Shown piece by piece: positions 1-10,862 of a stretch of DNA of 64,000 nt. Made by a program: the position numbers and the translations under genes. The DNA is taken from the NCBI GenBank assembly GCA_034770075.1, contig CM068385.1:74454272-74518271 (forward strand), read 5' to 3'. Under the pieces are notes generated by a model that saw nothing but the letters and a program-made list of their open reading frames with translations, was not told the origin of the DNA and ran no database searches. This DNA comes from Aralia elata. Taxonomy: Eukaryota; Streptophyta; Magnoliopsida; Apiales; Araliaceae. How positions within the stretch are numbered: position 1 is the first letter of the stretch; every line of letters starts with the position of its first letter.

Positions 1-148
1 TAGCATATTCCCTCAATGATTTCTGCTCTTCGTTAGCCATTTTCTCTTTCTCAAGTGTCTCCTGACAGAATTTTCTCAACTGACGAAACTTATTCTCAAG
101 ATTATCCTCACACTGCACGAGTTCCGGTTGTTTTGATCGCGTTTGCAT
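1..148 (-). CDS. gag: gag, N-terminal fragment (Athila-2)
   Basis: The minus-strand reading frame opens with ATG at 148-146 and continues open to the window edge (49 codons). It encodes the charged N-terminus of an Athila-type gag polyprotein, the structural capsid precursor. The residues closely match the gag starts at 27263 and 63577, including the shared stretch MANEEQKSLR. The start is the first ATG after the primer-binding site, as in the two sister elements. The rest of gag and pol lies outside the window, so integrity cannot be judged. Confidence 0.8.
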   Translation of the reverse strand, partial: MQTRSKQPELVQCEDNLENKFRQLRKFCQETLEKEKMANEEQKSLREYA

Positions 149-252
149 AAACGAATCAAAAGACACACTGAACAAGAAACAAAAGAAAAATAAGTTTGCT
201 TAACTAGAACAGACTTAACTAAACTGATATTGAAAATTATAAACAAAAATAA

Positions 253-270
253 TCCCCGGCAACGGCGCCA
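253..270 (-). other. Primer-binding site, tRNA-Asp type
   Basis: Read on the minus strand, the 18 bases TGGCGCCGTTGCCGGGGA are complementary to the 3' end of plant tRNA-Asp(GTC), including its CCA tail. The site begins six bases after the LTR ends. It is identical to the sites at 27145 and 63453. Confidence 0.93.
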
Positions 271-1205
271 AAAACTTGTTGCCCGATTTCACAATCGACA
301 ATTACGTGCAAGTATACACGATCAACAAGTAATAAAGTGATAAGATAGGGTGTCGAACCCACAGGAATTATTATGTTTTTAATCTCCAATTGCCAATCTA
401 AATTATGCCTATTCTATTAAACAATCACAATTTGGGATTTTTGATTAAGAATAATTAAATAAATACTAACACTGACAATTAATTCAAAGGTTGAAATTCA
501 GATTTAAGATGATTAAGACTACAATATTCCCAGTCATTTATCATAAACCAATCTATTTATATCTTCCAATCATTCACTTCAATGGAGTTGTTAACAGAAA
601 TTCAATTGCATTTATAAGCCCTTTTCCAAGAGATCAAATAATTCTATCTAATCCAATTAACTCTACTATATTCCTATGCAAAGTTAAAAGATTAAATTCA
701 TTAAGTTCCAATTTCCAATTGTTACATGCAGCAAGCAATATTCCTATTTACTTCACAAATCCAATTATTCAACACATGCAAATAATTGAGAATACATGCT
801 ATCTTATCCAGTTCTATCCCTAGATTTCATCTCCCAAATTCATCTAAAGTAACCCGCTAATTGTCGTCCAAACAATTAATCAACAAGCATAAAATAAGAT
901 AGACAACTCCCATCAAATTGAACAATTGAAATCAAATAGATAATCAACTCATAATTATAACTGGTTCAATTGTATCCTTAACTAAGAATTTAGTTCATAC
1001 TGACAATAAAAACTAGAATATCAAAATAAGTCATCATAATTAATTACAAATCAGAGGATAAAGATTAAAAGGAAACTCAGTATAATCTCTAGCTCTCCAA
1101 TCTGAACTTCTCACAATGCTTGACTTGTCCTCCAATCTCCTTGCTCAGCTCTGAAAGTCAATCTCTGAATAAGTCTGTGTATATCTAAATCCAAGTCTTG
1201 ATCTT

Positions 1206-1214
1206 CTATTTATA
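1206..1214 (-). promoter_or_regulatory. TATA box of Athila-2 LTR
   Basis: Reads TATAAATAG on the minus strand, at the place equivalent to 62511-62519 in the sister LTR. It is the likely core promoter for genomic RNA. Confidence 0.7.
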
Positions 1215-1320
1215 GTCTCCTTTAGTCCCTCAATAAGTTTAATAGCAAGAGTCCTTGATCACTTCTATCTTTCCAAAATAACAGCATTCCAGCAAAATCA
1301 GGATTTCCATCTGCCGCTTC

Positions 1321-1382
1321 CTCGCCCCGACGAGAAATTCAAGGCATAAGTTCTCGCCCCGACGAATTCCCGCCCCGGTGAG
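1321..1382 (-). repeat. GC-rich palindrome array (3 decayed copies)
   Basis: Three 14-bp copies of the CTCGCCGGGGCGAG type lie at 1321, 1353 and 1369, spaced 32 and 16 bp. Each has one to three substitutions relative to the four-copy array at 62311-62404. One 32-bp unit is missing here. See the findings on phased palindromes. Confidence 0.85.
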
Positions 1383-1580
1383 AATACCCTGCACCCAGCC
1401 AATTTTCTTCTTTTCATTCCTACATCCAGCCATGACCTACAAAACCAATGCAAAACAAGTAAAAAGCTACCAAACACTTAAAAACAAGTAAAGAATAAGC
1501 CAAAAGACATATCAAACGCGTAGGTTAAAACCTACTCATCAAAAATCTTCTCAAATTCCATAAGGAGAAGAGGAGTCAGA

Positions 1581-2270
1581 ATGAAGAGGGAAAATTCAAA
1601 GGAGAAGTTAGTACAAGGGGGTAATAATAACAATAAGAGGAAGTGGGATACCACTTTTTCTACTAACTTTGAGAAAAAGGGGAATAATTACAATAACAAC
1701 AACACTACCAGCAAAAACCAGAATAACAAGATGGAACGTTGTGTCACATGTGGAAAGAACCATCTGGGAGTCTGTCGTAGGAAGGTGGTTGCCTGTTACA
1801 GTTGTGGTCAGGAGGGACATTATTCCAATGATTGTCCCAATAAGAGTATTAATAACACCAATCAGGGAAATCAGAATTATAAGTGTTATAATTGTGGCGC
1901 AACAAGTCACATATCTAGAAATTATCCAAAGAATAGGAACCAAACCGGGGGAGGAAATCAAACCGCAAACAACACCCTCAAACCAACAGTAGCAGGAGCT
2001 GGAGGTCAGAGTCGTCCAACCGCCAGAACATTAAATATGACGATGAGGGATGTTGTTGCTTCACAGGAGGTGGTGACATGTATCATCCCTATCGACACTT
2101 TAAATGCATATGGGTTATTCGACTCTGGTGCTAGTTGTTCATTCGTGTCTAATAGCTTTGCTAAAAACTTGAATATACCATGCGAAGACTTAGACATACC
2201 TTTCAATGTAGAAATTGCAAATCGAGAGATAATTCCCATTAAAACTGTATATATAAAGATTATAACGTAG
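1581..2270 (+). pseudogene. gag-pro: gag C-terminus (nucleocapsid) and protease, Tekay-1
   Basis: The fragment starts inside gag. Three zinc knuckles follow an Asn-rich linker: CVTCGKNHLGVC (short form), CYSCGQEGHYSNDC (canonical CX2CX4HX4C), and a third whose last Cys is replaced by Tyr (CYNCGATSHISRNY). Downstream is the retropepsin active site DSGA within LFDSGASCSFVS. The frame ends at a TAG at 2268-2270 inside the protease. The apparent ATG at 1581 is internal and not the original start. Nucleocapsid would bind genomic RNA and the protease would cut Gag-Pol. The protein is truncated at both ends. Confidence 0.85.
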
Positions 2271-2502
2271 AGATTAAGGGACACAAGTTTCTTGTGGACC
2301 TCTTTCCTATACAGCTAGGGGAATTCAATATAATCTTAGGCATGGATTGGTTGGTTAATCATAATACAATGATTGATTTCCATCAGAAGCGTATAAACCT
2401 AGTAACTACGTTGAAGTCAAAGGTAGTGTTCAACGGTGGTTACTCACCTTAACCATCTCGATGTCTGACAGTAATGCAAGCGGAGGGATTTCTTAGGAAG
2501 GG

Positions 2503-3446
2503 TTGTACAGGTTATTTGGCATATATAGTAGATACTCAAAAGGAAGGAGCAAAGCTAGATCAATACCTGTAGTTAGGGAATTTCAAGATGTATTTCCCAA
2601 TGACTTACCAGGTCTTCCTCCGGATAGGGAGATCGAGTTTGCTATTGATCTTGCACCTGGTACGACACCAGTGTCGAAGGCACCATACAGGATGGCACCA
2701 GTGGAGTTGAAGGAGTTATTTATGTAGTTACAAGATTCTTAGACAAAAAGTACATACAACCTAGTGTTTCACCTTGGGGAGCACCGGTGTTGTTTGTCAA
2801 GAAGAAGGATGGAACTTTAAGGTTATGTGTTGACTATAGAGAATTAAATAAATTAACCATAAAGAACAAATATTCTTTACCAAGAATTGATGATCTGTTT
2901 GACCAGTTGAAAGGGGTCAAACACTTTTCGAAGATCGACCTACGATCAGGTTATCAGCAATTAAAGGTAAGAAAAGAAGATGTGCCGAAGACAACGTTTA
3001 GGACACGCTACGGACATTATGAGTTTCTTATAATGTCTTTTGGATTAACGAATGCACCGACAGCATTCATGGACTTGATGAACCGAGTGTTTAAACCATG
3101 CTTAGACAAATTTGTCATAGTGTTCATCGATGATATTTTAGTATACTCGAGAACAAAGGAGGAGTATGCTAAACACTTAAGAAGCGTACTGGAGATATTA
3201 CGAAAGGAACAACTTTATGCAAAGTTTTCCAAGTGTGAGTTCTGGTTGGAACGAGTCCAGTTCTTGGGTCATGTAATTGACAAGAATGGAATATCGGTGG
3301 ATCCAGCAAATATAGAGACGTTGGTGAATTGGGAACAACCAACCACTCCCACAAAAGTAAGAAGTTTTCCCGATTTAGCAGGGTACTATCGGCGTTTTAT
3401 ACAAGATTTTTTAAAAATAGCAACCCCGCTAACTAATTTAACTTGA
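2503..3446 (+). pseudogene. pol: Reverse transcriptase remnant, Tekay-1
   Basis: Two open pieces (2503-2727 and 2787-3446) cover most of a Ty3 reverse transcriptase. The first has the usual LPGLPPDREIEF lead-in. The second has LFVKKKDGTLRLCVDYRELN and the catalytic FIDD box near 3124. The stops at 2725 (TAG) and 3444 (TGA) correspond to Gln and Arg codons in Tekay-2, so single C-to-T changes explain them. The segment between the pieces is frame-disrupted. Confidence 0.88.
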
Positions 3447-4541
3447 AAGACAGTAAAATACGTCTGGACAGATAAATGTGAAGAAAGCTTCCGAGAGTTG
3501 AAGAAGCGATTGAGCATGGCACTAGTGTTATTTTTACCAGATGATACAAGAGGTCTTGTCGTTTATAGTGATGCATCACACAAGGGATTGGGTTGTGTGT
3601 TAATGTAACATGGGAAGGTAATTGCATATGCATCGCGACAACTCAAAGATTATGAGAAGAAGTTTCTTACGCATGATCTTGAGTTAGCCGCTGTAGTATT
3701 TGCCTTGAAAATCTGGAGGCATTACTTGTATGGGGAGAAGTGTGAGTTATACACAAATCACAAAAGTCTGAAGTATATTTTCACGCAGAAGGAATTAAAC
3801 ATGAGGCAGAGGAGATGGCTAGAGTTGATAAAGGATTTCGACTGTGAAATTTTATATCACCTTGGGAAAGCCAACGTCGTAGCCGACGCGTTAAGTAGGA
3901 AGAACCAAGAAAAGTTGAATATAATAACCAACAACGAGGTACTGATAAAAGAGTTTGATAAACTTGAGATTGAGGTAAGAGTTCCAGTTAATTCTACCGA
4001 GAAGTTATTCGTTGTGGAAAATGGTTCAACTTTGTTGGAGAGAGTCAAGGGACTACAAGAGACTGATGCAGAGTGTCAAAAGTGTAAGACTAAAATAACT
4101 CATAAGAAGAATGACAAATTCAGAGTGGATAAGGATGGGGTACTGAGGTACGAAGATAAAATTTGGGTACCTTCAGTACAAGAATTAAAAGATGAAATAC
4201 TGAATGAAGTCCATAGTTCTAAGTTCATCGTGCATCCAGGTAGTACAAAAATGTATAAAGATTTAAGCCGGCACTTTTGGTGGTCTAACATGAAAAGAGA
4301 AATAGCAGAGTGGGTAAGTAAATGTTTAACGTGTCAAAGAATTAAAGCTGAACATCAGAAACCGAGTGGATTACTACAGCCCTTAGAAATTCTTGAGTGG
4401 AAATGGGAACATTTTACTATGGATTTCGTAGTAGGTCTTCCAAACACCGAGAAAGGTCACAATGCCATTTGGATAATTGTAGATCGTCTTACCAAGTCGG
4501 CTCATTTTCTACCTATAAAAGTTAACTTCAGTCTTGACTAG
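3447..4541 (+). pseudogene. pol: RNase H and N-terminal integrase remnant, Tekay-1
   Basis: RNase H begins near 3540 with VVYSDASHKGLGCVLM, interrupted by a TAA at 3606 where Tekay-2 has Gln. The open piece 3705-4541 continues with the end of RNase H, the integrase zinc-binding region (CLTCQRIKAEH) and the catalytic core start (MDFVVGLP). It ends at a TAG (4539-4541) where Tekay-2 has CAG. The order RNase H then integrase is the Ty3/Gypsy order. Confidence 0.87.
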
Positions 4542-5459
4542 TCAGCCAAACTTTACATCAATGAAGTTATTTCTAGACATGAAGTCCCTGTTTCTATAGT
4601 ATCATACCGAGATCCCCGATTTACTTCACATTTTTGGACAAGTCTCCAGAAACATTTAAGAACTCAGTTGAAATTAAGCACAGCCTATCACCCGCAAACC
4701 GACGGTCAGAGTGAGAGAACAATTCAAACATTGGAGGACATGTTGCGAACTTGCATCATGGACTTCAAGGGGAGTTGGGAAGATCAGTTACCTTTGGTAG
4801 AGTTTGCCTACAATAATAGCTATCATGTCAGCATAGGAATGCCACCATTTGAAGCTTTGTATGGAAGGAAATGTAGGACGCCATTATGTTGGGATGAGGT
4901 CGGTGAGCAACAAATGTTAGGACTAGAAATAGTTTAACAAACCGCTGAGGTAGTTCGAATTATACGAGGAAGATTGCAAGCGTCTCAAGATCGACAGAAG
5001 AAGTATGCGGATCAACACAGGAAACTACAAGATTTCGATGTCGGTATTCACGTCTTTTTAAAAGTATCTCCGTGGAAAGGCAAAATCCGTTTCGGCAAGA
5101 AAGGAAAATTGAGACCGAGATTCATTGGACCATTCCAGATATTGAGGAGGATAGGTGAGGTAGCTTATGAGGTAGCCCTACCTCCTGAGTTAGAACATAT
5201 TCATAACATGTTTCATGTATCCGTATTATGACCATACAAACCCGATTATAAACACGTTATAGATTACGAGCCTATTCAGATCGAAAAAGATTTATCATAT
5301 GAAGAAGTTCCTATTGAAATCATAGATAGGAAAGAACAAAATCTATGAAATAAAGTGATACCTTCAGTCAAGGTTATTTAGAGAAATCAAAACATAAAGG
5401 AAGCTACGTGGGAGCTCGAGAGTAAAATACGAGACAACTACCCACATTTATTTTTGTAA
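4542..5459 (+). pseudogene. pol: Integrase core, C-terminus and chromodomain remnant, Tekay-1
   Basis: Open pieces at 4668-4937 and 4974-5231 hold the rest of the integrase core (AYHPQTDGQSERTIQTLED) and its C-terminal domain. A degraded chromodomain follows to the stop at 5457-5459. Tekay-2 shows the same region better preserved. Stops at 4935 (TAA), 5229 (TGA), 5346 (TGA) and 5381 (TAG) match Gln, Arg, Arg and Trp codons in Tekay-2. The second catalytic Asp (SDRDPRF in Tekay-2) reads Tyr here, so the core is also inactive by substitution. Confidence 0.85.
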
Positions 5460-5493
5460 TATGTACTGTAATTTTGAGGACGAAATTCTTATT

Positions 5494-5505
5494 AGTAGGG
5501 GTGAA
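5494..5505 (+). other. Polypurine tract region, Tekay-1
   Basis: The sequence AGTAGGGGTGAA lies directly before the 3' LTR. It is the expected plus-strand priming site, weaker than the uninterrupted tract of Tekay-2. Confidence 0.6.
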
Positions 5506-5989
5506 TGTAATATTCCGAACCCTAATAAGATTTGTATATGTAAGTTATGTGTTTATTAAATAAAATTTCTTATTCCGACTCTGTGTTATGTGATGATATA
5601 TTCTGATGAACGACTATTCAGGTAATCTTTGAAAACCTAATACGATTCGAAAACATTATCGTATACGTTTAGAATTAGAACGTATAACGTAAAACTAGAT
5701 ATCGAGAAGTTTAAAACCTTAAACCCTAATGAGATTTGAAGTTTGTAACATATGTGCTTAATAAAGATTGAAATGATATTTCGAAGCAAGTGTTTTGTGA
5801 TTATATTATGTAAACGATGAATTAGGTCAAATAAATTTTTTTTGTCAAGCTGCTTAGTCATGCTTACATTGACAAAATGATTTGTCGTGCTTTCCACAAT
5901 TTCACCAAGAAGCATCCTGACAAATTATTTTTGACAAGTTGGTATGTCGTGCTTGAGAATGACAAAGTGATTTGTCGTGCTAAAGGTAA

Positions 5990-6222
5990 CAAGCTGCATT
6001 GTCGAGCTTGTAAGATATTTTCATTGAGGAGCTTAGAAGATAGGTTCAATTGCAAGCTGCATTGTCGAGCTTGGAAGATATTTTCATTGAGGAGCTTAGA
6101 TTGCAAGCTGCATTATCGAGCTTAAAGATATTTTCATTGAGAAGCTTAGAAGATAGGTTCAATTGCAAGCTGCATTGTCGAGCTTGGAAGAAATTTTCAT
6201 TGAGGAGCTTAGAAGAATATTC
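5990..6222 (+). repeat. Tandem repeat, ~62-bp unit, about 4 copies
   Basis: Each unit begins GCAAGCTGCATTGTCGAGCTT and continues with a stretch ending GAAGATAGGTTCAATT. One unit has lost the last part. The opening contains the inverted arms AAGCT and AGCTT. The block lies in the U3 part of the LTR, about 70 bp upstream of the TATA box. Confidence 0.85.
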
Positions 6223-6292
6223 TAAGATATGTTAGGGTGCAAAGTGTAATAAGCCGAGCCCCTAACGTGCAATTAGTGAAACTTGGTTTTTC

Positions 6293-6301
6293 TATAAATA
6301 G
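6293..6301 (+). promoter_or_regulatory. TATA box of Tekay-1 LTR
   Basis: TATAAATAG lies downstream of the 62-bp repeat block, in a typical U3 position. Confidence 0.65.
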
Positions 6302-6497
6302 CAAGCTCAGTTCATTCATTCCTTACTATTTTTCAAGAGCAGTTCAAGAGCAAAAATACTCTATATTTATATTCTGAGAGATATTGTGAGATAAAAATTA
6401 CTTTCTAAGCATCGAAGCGCTGCGCGATTGGAAGTAAAGCTAGCAACTACACGAGGTATTACTCTAGTGGTTATTATTTTTATTTTTCTTTATAAAA

Positions 6498-7015
6498 ATA
6501 TACTTTTATAAGCAGTTATAATGCCCAAATTATTTTAAGTATATAGTACAAAAGTCCTATTTACAAACCGTTATAATGTCTGATTTATTTCTCTTATATA
6601 TTAGAAAATATACTTTTATAAGCAGTTACTATGTCCGAATTTCTTCAACTATTTAGTAAAAATATTCATTTTATAAGCAGTTATAATGCTGAAATTTTCT
6701 CAAATACAATAGCCGAATATTTATTTTATAAGCAGTTATAATGCTGAAATTTTCTCAAATATAGTAGCCGAATATTCATTTTATAAGCAGTTATAATGCT
6801 GAAATTTTCTCAAATATAATAGCCGAATATTCATTTTATAAGCAGCTATAATGCCCGATTTATTTCAACCATAGTAACCGAATATTCATTTTTCAAGCAG
6901 TTACAATGCTCAATTTATTTTAAATATAGTTGAAAAATATTCATTTTGTAAGCAGTTATAATGCTAAAATTATTTCATATATTGTAAAAGAAGTCTTATT
7001 TATATGCGGTTATGA
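6498..7015 (+). repeat. Tandem repeat, ~57-bp unit, about 8-9 degenerate copies
   Basis: Units share TTTTATAAGCAGTTATAATG followed by a variable AT-rich part ending near GCCGAATATTCA. The central three units (about 6663-6840) are nearly identical and the outer ones are diverged, as expected of slippage-driven growth from the middle. The block lies downstream of the TATA box, so it is probably transcribed. Confidence 0.85.
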
Positions 7016-8426
7016 TACCCGAAATAAAACTTAAAAGATTTAATCGTTAAACGCTTATTTGTCTACATAAACTTATAATCGTGTATAATTTACGACGAAC
7101 GTTTAGACCATTATATTAACTGTAAAAGATATACAAGGCAAGTCTTCTAACCTTGTTACATTTAAGCAAGTCTATTACATCTTGCTATCAATTATTGTGA
7201 AGTTATTGCTTCTTGTTCAGCATAACTTAATAAATGAATCATTATTCATATATTGTTTATTCGAGCGTAAAATGTTGTGTCAAACCAAATTATTTTGGTA
7301 CGACATCTTATACTGAGAAATGGAACACCTTGATGTAAGGTGAACTGAAACACCTTGATATAAGGTGGTGGTAAATGTTGATTATATATCGACACAAAAT
7401 TATAGGATGATATGCATACTCCTAGGATATTGGTTAGGCTGATCCCCCACCAGATATCTGAAATCAAGTGGTTCTAAGTCATTGAAGACTGATAGAACTA
7501 ATTGAAATATATGGTTCATGTACAGAACCCTCAATTATACATCATTGACCTCTTTCAAATCAAACACATTGTGTTTACATTTTCAAATGAACTTGCTGAG
7601 CATTTGTAGCTCATTCTTGCATATATCTTCTTTTGCAGTTTTAAATGATAATCCCGGCACTTCTGGGACAGACAAAGGAAAAGGACATGTTAATTAGTTT
7701 TAATTACTATTTTGAATAATTCAAGTCTTTTATAAGGCTTTGTTGTAATAACTTAGTACTGAGAACGATGTAACCGAACTTAATGATATGAAATATATTA
7801 TCATCCTTTATTATATCGAATGCGTTATACTCTGATCTTTACTTTGTTTAGCATAGTTGTACTAAGTAAATATAGTATCTATACGAACTATACATCTGAA
7901 TGAGGGTATTTGAATGATATTGAAAGTCCTATAAGCTCTGAGGTTACACTTAATGAGCGCCGGTAAGGTGCCATTTTTACCGAAATGCACCCCTCAGTTC
8001 TATGGACAATCTTATCGTTAATACTGTGAATGTCAGATAGATAGGGAATATCGATATGAAAGAGGTATTCATGAGATATGAATCTATACATCCAAGTAAG
8101 GGTATCCAAACACAGATAACGTTCTGGCAAGAAATATCATCTGTTATGGGATACTGTGAACCTTGGATAGATAGAAGTCATATATTATTGAATATTTATA
8201 GTTGTATAGTTTCACGTGAGCACCATATCTGCTACAGGGAGTGTAGAGAATTTGGGGGCGTCACATGTACATAGTGTGTGACAATAAAAGAAAGGCTTCC
8301 ATGGAGTCTTCATGTAAGTCTTCTTAAATCTATCTTTGTTTTATTTTCAGTTTCTATTTTAAGTACTTAGCTTATAGCTTGTTTATATGTGTGCTTATAG
8401 CCTAAATTATTAGTCGTTTAACTATC

Positions 8427-8528
8427 GTTCCTGTCTATCTTGGTATCATAGCCATTTACTAATTTTTTAGGCTAGGATAATTGTATAATTTGTTTGAGTA
8501 ATCTTAATCTAGTGGGACGTCACTCAAG
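8427..8528 (+). promoter_or_regulatory. Common region 1 with tRNA-Met primer-binding site
   Basis: TGGTATCATAGCC at 8441-8453 differs by one base from the tRNA-iMet primer site TGGTATCAGAGCC. From the start of the primer site the next ~88 bases are almost identical (about 97%) to 38766-38853, ending with a GACGTCAC palindrome and CACTCAAG. Similarity stops immediately after that. In caulimovirids this site starts minus-strand DNA synthesis and defines the genome origin. Confidence 0.8.
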
Positions 8529-8612
8529 ATATAGAAAACCATAGTAGGAATTCTGTTAATAGATATACTAAGTTATTAAGTACATTAACTATATAATCAT
8601 CAGCCTTATAAA

Positions 8613-9044
8613 ATGTCAATTCAAGATTTACCTACAGAAAATGAACTAATAGCATTAGAACAGAAGATTATTGATTACTTCAAACAGAAAGTAGGAAATC
8701 CAACAGAAATAAAAATAGACAAATATAATATACTTAAAAGTTATTTAGAAATTAATAAATATAATAAGTATACAGAAGAAATAATTATTATTAATAGATC
8801 TTTATTATATCATCTAGATACTTTAAAACAAGATTGTTTACAACTAGTTAAAGAATGTTTATTAGAACCATACCAGTACGTAGAAGTAACACCAAACAAA
8901 AAATTAGTATTAAAAATAGATAAAAATTTATTAAAATCTTACCAACAAGAAGAAATAGGAGATGTAAAGGAAGAAGAAATTAAACAAACAAAAAATAATG
9001 GACTTTTACAAGTACCAGCAAAAAAATTATCAGAATCAGATTAA
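8613..9044 (+). CDS. Hypothetical protein, first ORF of caulimovirid component 1
   Basis: A 143-codon ORF starts at ATG 8613, about 85 bp after the common region. The product is rich in Lys, Glu, Ile and Leu, looks mainly helical and has no signal peptide or membrane segment. I recognise no domain, and in particular no movement-protein, coat-protein or polymerase motif. The TAA at 9042 may not be the original end, because the downstream sequence keeps similar composition and the same style of codon use with scattered stops. Its position after a primer site suggests the first gene of a viral segment; its function is unknown. Confidence 0.55.
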   Translation: MSIQDLPTENELIALEQKIIDYFKQKVGNPTEIKIDKYNILKSYLEINKYNKYTEEIIIINRSLLYHLDTLKQDCLQLVKECLLEPYQYVEVTPNKKLVLKIDKNLLKSYQQEEIGDVKEEEIKQTKNNGLLQVPAKKLSESD

Positions 9045-9919
9045 TTAAAATTTGTAGATAAATATTTTATAAAAAATATTGAAGAAGAAGAAAAAATAGA
9101 AACGAATCTAGATAATTTAAATAACCAGTCAGATGACGTTTCTCCACAAAAGAACCTTAGAAATTTAAAAATAATCCAACCTCAAGAATTAACCAAACAA
9201 GATTTAATCAATAATATGTCATTAGAGCACTTTACCAGAATTTTATAGAAAACTTTTAATTTTATTAGCAAGAATATAAAACCAGTTTATAAAGAGTCTT
9301 TAAAATTAAATCCAGTACAAAAGTTATATTTAGAAAAAAAATCCAGCTTTCATACCAGTTTAGATAATAGTATATATCCATTGTCAACCTTATCAATAGA
9401 CCCGCTTAGTACAGCTACAAATATAGATATTCAACCATCTTTAGTTATAGTTTGTGAATCTTTTAAATCAGTATAATTATCAGATCATAATAAGAGCTTA
9501 ATAGGTTCAGAGAAAAGTTTAAAACAGATAAATGTATCTAAGTACATATTTAGTTTAATTACAGATTATAAAATTCTAAATCAAAAAAATAAATTAATAG
9601 TTTCCTAACAAGCATTAGACTAGGTAAATATATCTAGGCATACATTTATACAAGATTATACACCTTTAGAACTAGAAAGTCACTCCATAGTTCATCAGCC
9701 AGAATTATTCAGTCTAGAATAATTTTATATAACTAAAAATATTAATGATACTTGTAAAATTACTAAACATCACCGAGATAAATTACTTGCAGCAACCATA
9801 GAAGCATATATAAGGCCTTACCAGATTTTAACAGCCAATAAAGATTTTACATTCAGACATAAACATTTTAAATTTATAACTACTGAATATTTCCAAAGAC
9901 AGCTTAATAAATCAGCTTA
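9045..9919 (+). pseudogene. Decayed coding region downstream of the component 1 ORF
   Basis: This stretch is AT-rich with Lys-, Asn- and Ser-rich coding character broken by several TAA and TAG codons. It is cut at 9919 by Tekay-2, and similar sequence character resumes at 24312. I recognise no domain. It is probably the remainder of the ORF at 8613 or a second, adjacent ORF. Confidence 0.45.
9915..9919 (+). repeat. Target-site duplication GCTTA, left copy (Tekay-2)
   Basis: GCTTA directly before the 5' LTR is repeated at 24307-24311 directly after the 3' LTR. The perfect 5-bp match proves that 9920-24306 is one insertion. Confidence 0.95.
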
Positions 9920-10856
9920 TGTAATGCCCAGGAATTTTTAAAAATCCTGAACAATTTATTTTAACGTATGAAATTCGTTATATTTAATTTTTGAATTTAA
10001 TTAGATCCATGAGGGTATTATTATTTAATTATATAAATAAGTGGTCCAAAAATTTTCTGTACATTAAAGGGACTCACTGATAGTTTAAATAAATTAGTGA
10101 GTTGACCCTAAGATTTGGTTTGCCAGGAATTTGGGAAATCAATAAATAAATTTATTTTATTAAATAATTCGGATCAAGAATTATTGGTAAAACAAGTATT
10201 TAACTAATTAGTTTAATTAATCACTCAATTAAAATGATAGGATCATAATGTCATTTTGATTGACTGGCCCATTTCTTTTTCCTTTTATTATATTTCCGTA
10301 TTGGGCCAAATTCCCCTTTATTTTCCTGTTGGGCTATTATTTCTCCATGTTCAGCCGACCCAACCCCTTGGGTCGAGATCAATCGCATACTGGGTTAAGC
10401 CATTTTACAATCGGGTGTGGGGAAAACAAATATGGCCGGCAATTCAATTTGGGGATAACCAAGAGAAGCCAAAACCCCCCAAAAAAAACCCTCAAACCAG
10501 AACAGCTAAGCAAGGGAAGATAGAAGCAAACCCTAGCGATTCCAAGCCCTCAATCAGTCAAACCTCTGTCAAAGCTATCCGTCCATCAGTCGCGCAAGAG
10601 ACGGGAAGAAGAAGACGCCAGCAAGGGGCTTGAAGAACCATCGGGCAAAACAGGGGAGATATCGATGCAACCGAGCGCCATCGTTCGGACCAAGGGTTCG
10701 AAACAGTTGGCGATTGGACCGGTGGGGGTTCAACACTCGAGGATTCGCCGGCGAAGATTCAGGCGGCGTGATGGGGGTCAATCGACAGCTCGTCCCCTCT
10801 CCTTACCGTCGGTCATTGACCAGCCATTAAGGGTATTGTCCAAATTAGTCGCCCTC

Positions 10857-10862
10857 TATAAA
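10857..10862 (+). promoter_or_regulatory. TATA box, Tekay-2 5' LTR
   Basis: TATAAA follows a GC-richer stretch (10380-10850) and precedes a pyrimidine-rich start region. The matching copy in the 3' LTR is at 21076-21081. Confidence 0.6.

Larger units (their letters stand above)
1..1541 (-). mobile_element. Athila-type LTR retrotransposon (Athila-2 family), 5' end only, minus strand
   Basis: Read on the minus strand this is LTR (1541 to 277), primer-binding site (270 to 253), short leader and the start of gag (148 to 1), running off the left window edge. The tRNA-Asp type primer site and the gag start place it with Ty3/Gypsy Athila-like elements. The same family recurs on the plus strand at 62152-64000. 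It lies directly against the truncated gag of Tekay-1 at 1542, so it probably inserted there. The far end and target-site duplication are outside the window. Confidence 0.9.
277..1541 (-). repeat. 5' LTR of Athila-2 (minus strand), 1265 bp
   Basis: On the minus strand the LTR starts TGATGAGTAGG at 1541 and ends CAACA at 277, next to the primer site. It matches the plus-strand LTR at 62152-63446. It carries a TATA box (1206-1214) and a GC-palindrome array about 107 bp upstream of it. A short plus-strand open frame at 491-823 lies antisense within the LTR and is not a gene. Confidence 0.9.
1542..8265 (+). mobile_element. Tekay-1: 5'-truncated Ty3 chromovirus (Tekay/Del lineage)
   Basis: The 5' LTR and the first part of gag are missing, cut at the Athila-2 insertion. 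What remains is the gag zinc knuckles, protease, reverse transcriptase, RNase H, integrase, chromodomain, polypurine tract and a full 3' LTR (5506-8265). Domain order and the chromodomain at the integrase C-terminus are those of plant Tekay chromoviruses. It is a close relative of Tekay-2, with extensive protein similarity along the whole pol. Many stop codons make it an old, inactive copy. The 3' LTR abuts the endogenous virus at 8266. Confidence 0.9.
5506..8265 (+). repeat. 3' LTR of Tekay-1, 2760 bp
   Basis: Starts TGTAATATTCC directly after the polypurine region and ends GGGGGCGTCACA, the same terminus as Tekay-2. Inside are two tandem-repeat blocks (5990-6222 and 6498-7015), a TATA box at 6293-6301, and a box near 7590 shared with other Tekay LTRs. 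Short open frames within it look non-coding. The partner LTR is lost, so no age can be estimated. Confidence 0.88.
8266..9919 (+). other. Endogenous caulimovirid, component 1, first piece
   Basis: This piece begins next to the Tekay-1 LTR end and stops at the Tekay-2 insertion. It continues at 24312 and again at 37325. It holds a leader, a tRNA-Met primer site in a region shared with 38750-38853, and an AT-rich ORF. Assignment to Caulimoviridae rests on the primer site, the viroplasmin-like ORF in the next piece, the pararetrovirus-style promoter at 38456 and the movement and coat proteins beyond it. Bases 8266-8426 show no gene. This is a dead genomic copy with many stops. Confidence 0.75.

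Noticed and set aside
491..823. 110-codon plus-strand frame (with a shorter related frame at 63030-63233 on the minus strand)
   Set aside because: Antisense to the transcribed part of the Athila-2 LTR; differs between copies and has no domain.
7888..8274. Overlapping frames at the end of the Tekay-1 LTR
   Set aside because: Opposite-strand overlapping frames inside an LTR with no domain or conservation in Tekay-2.
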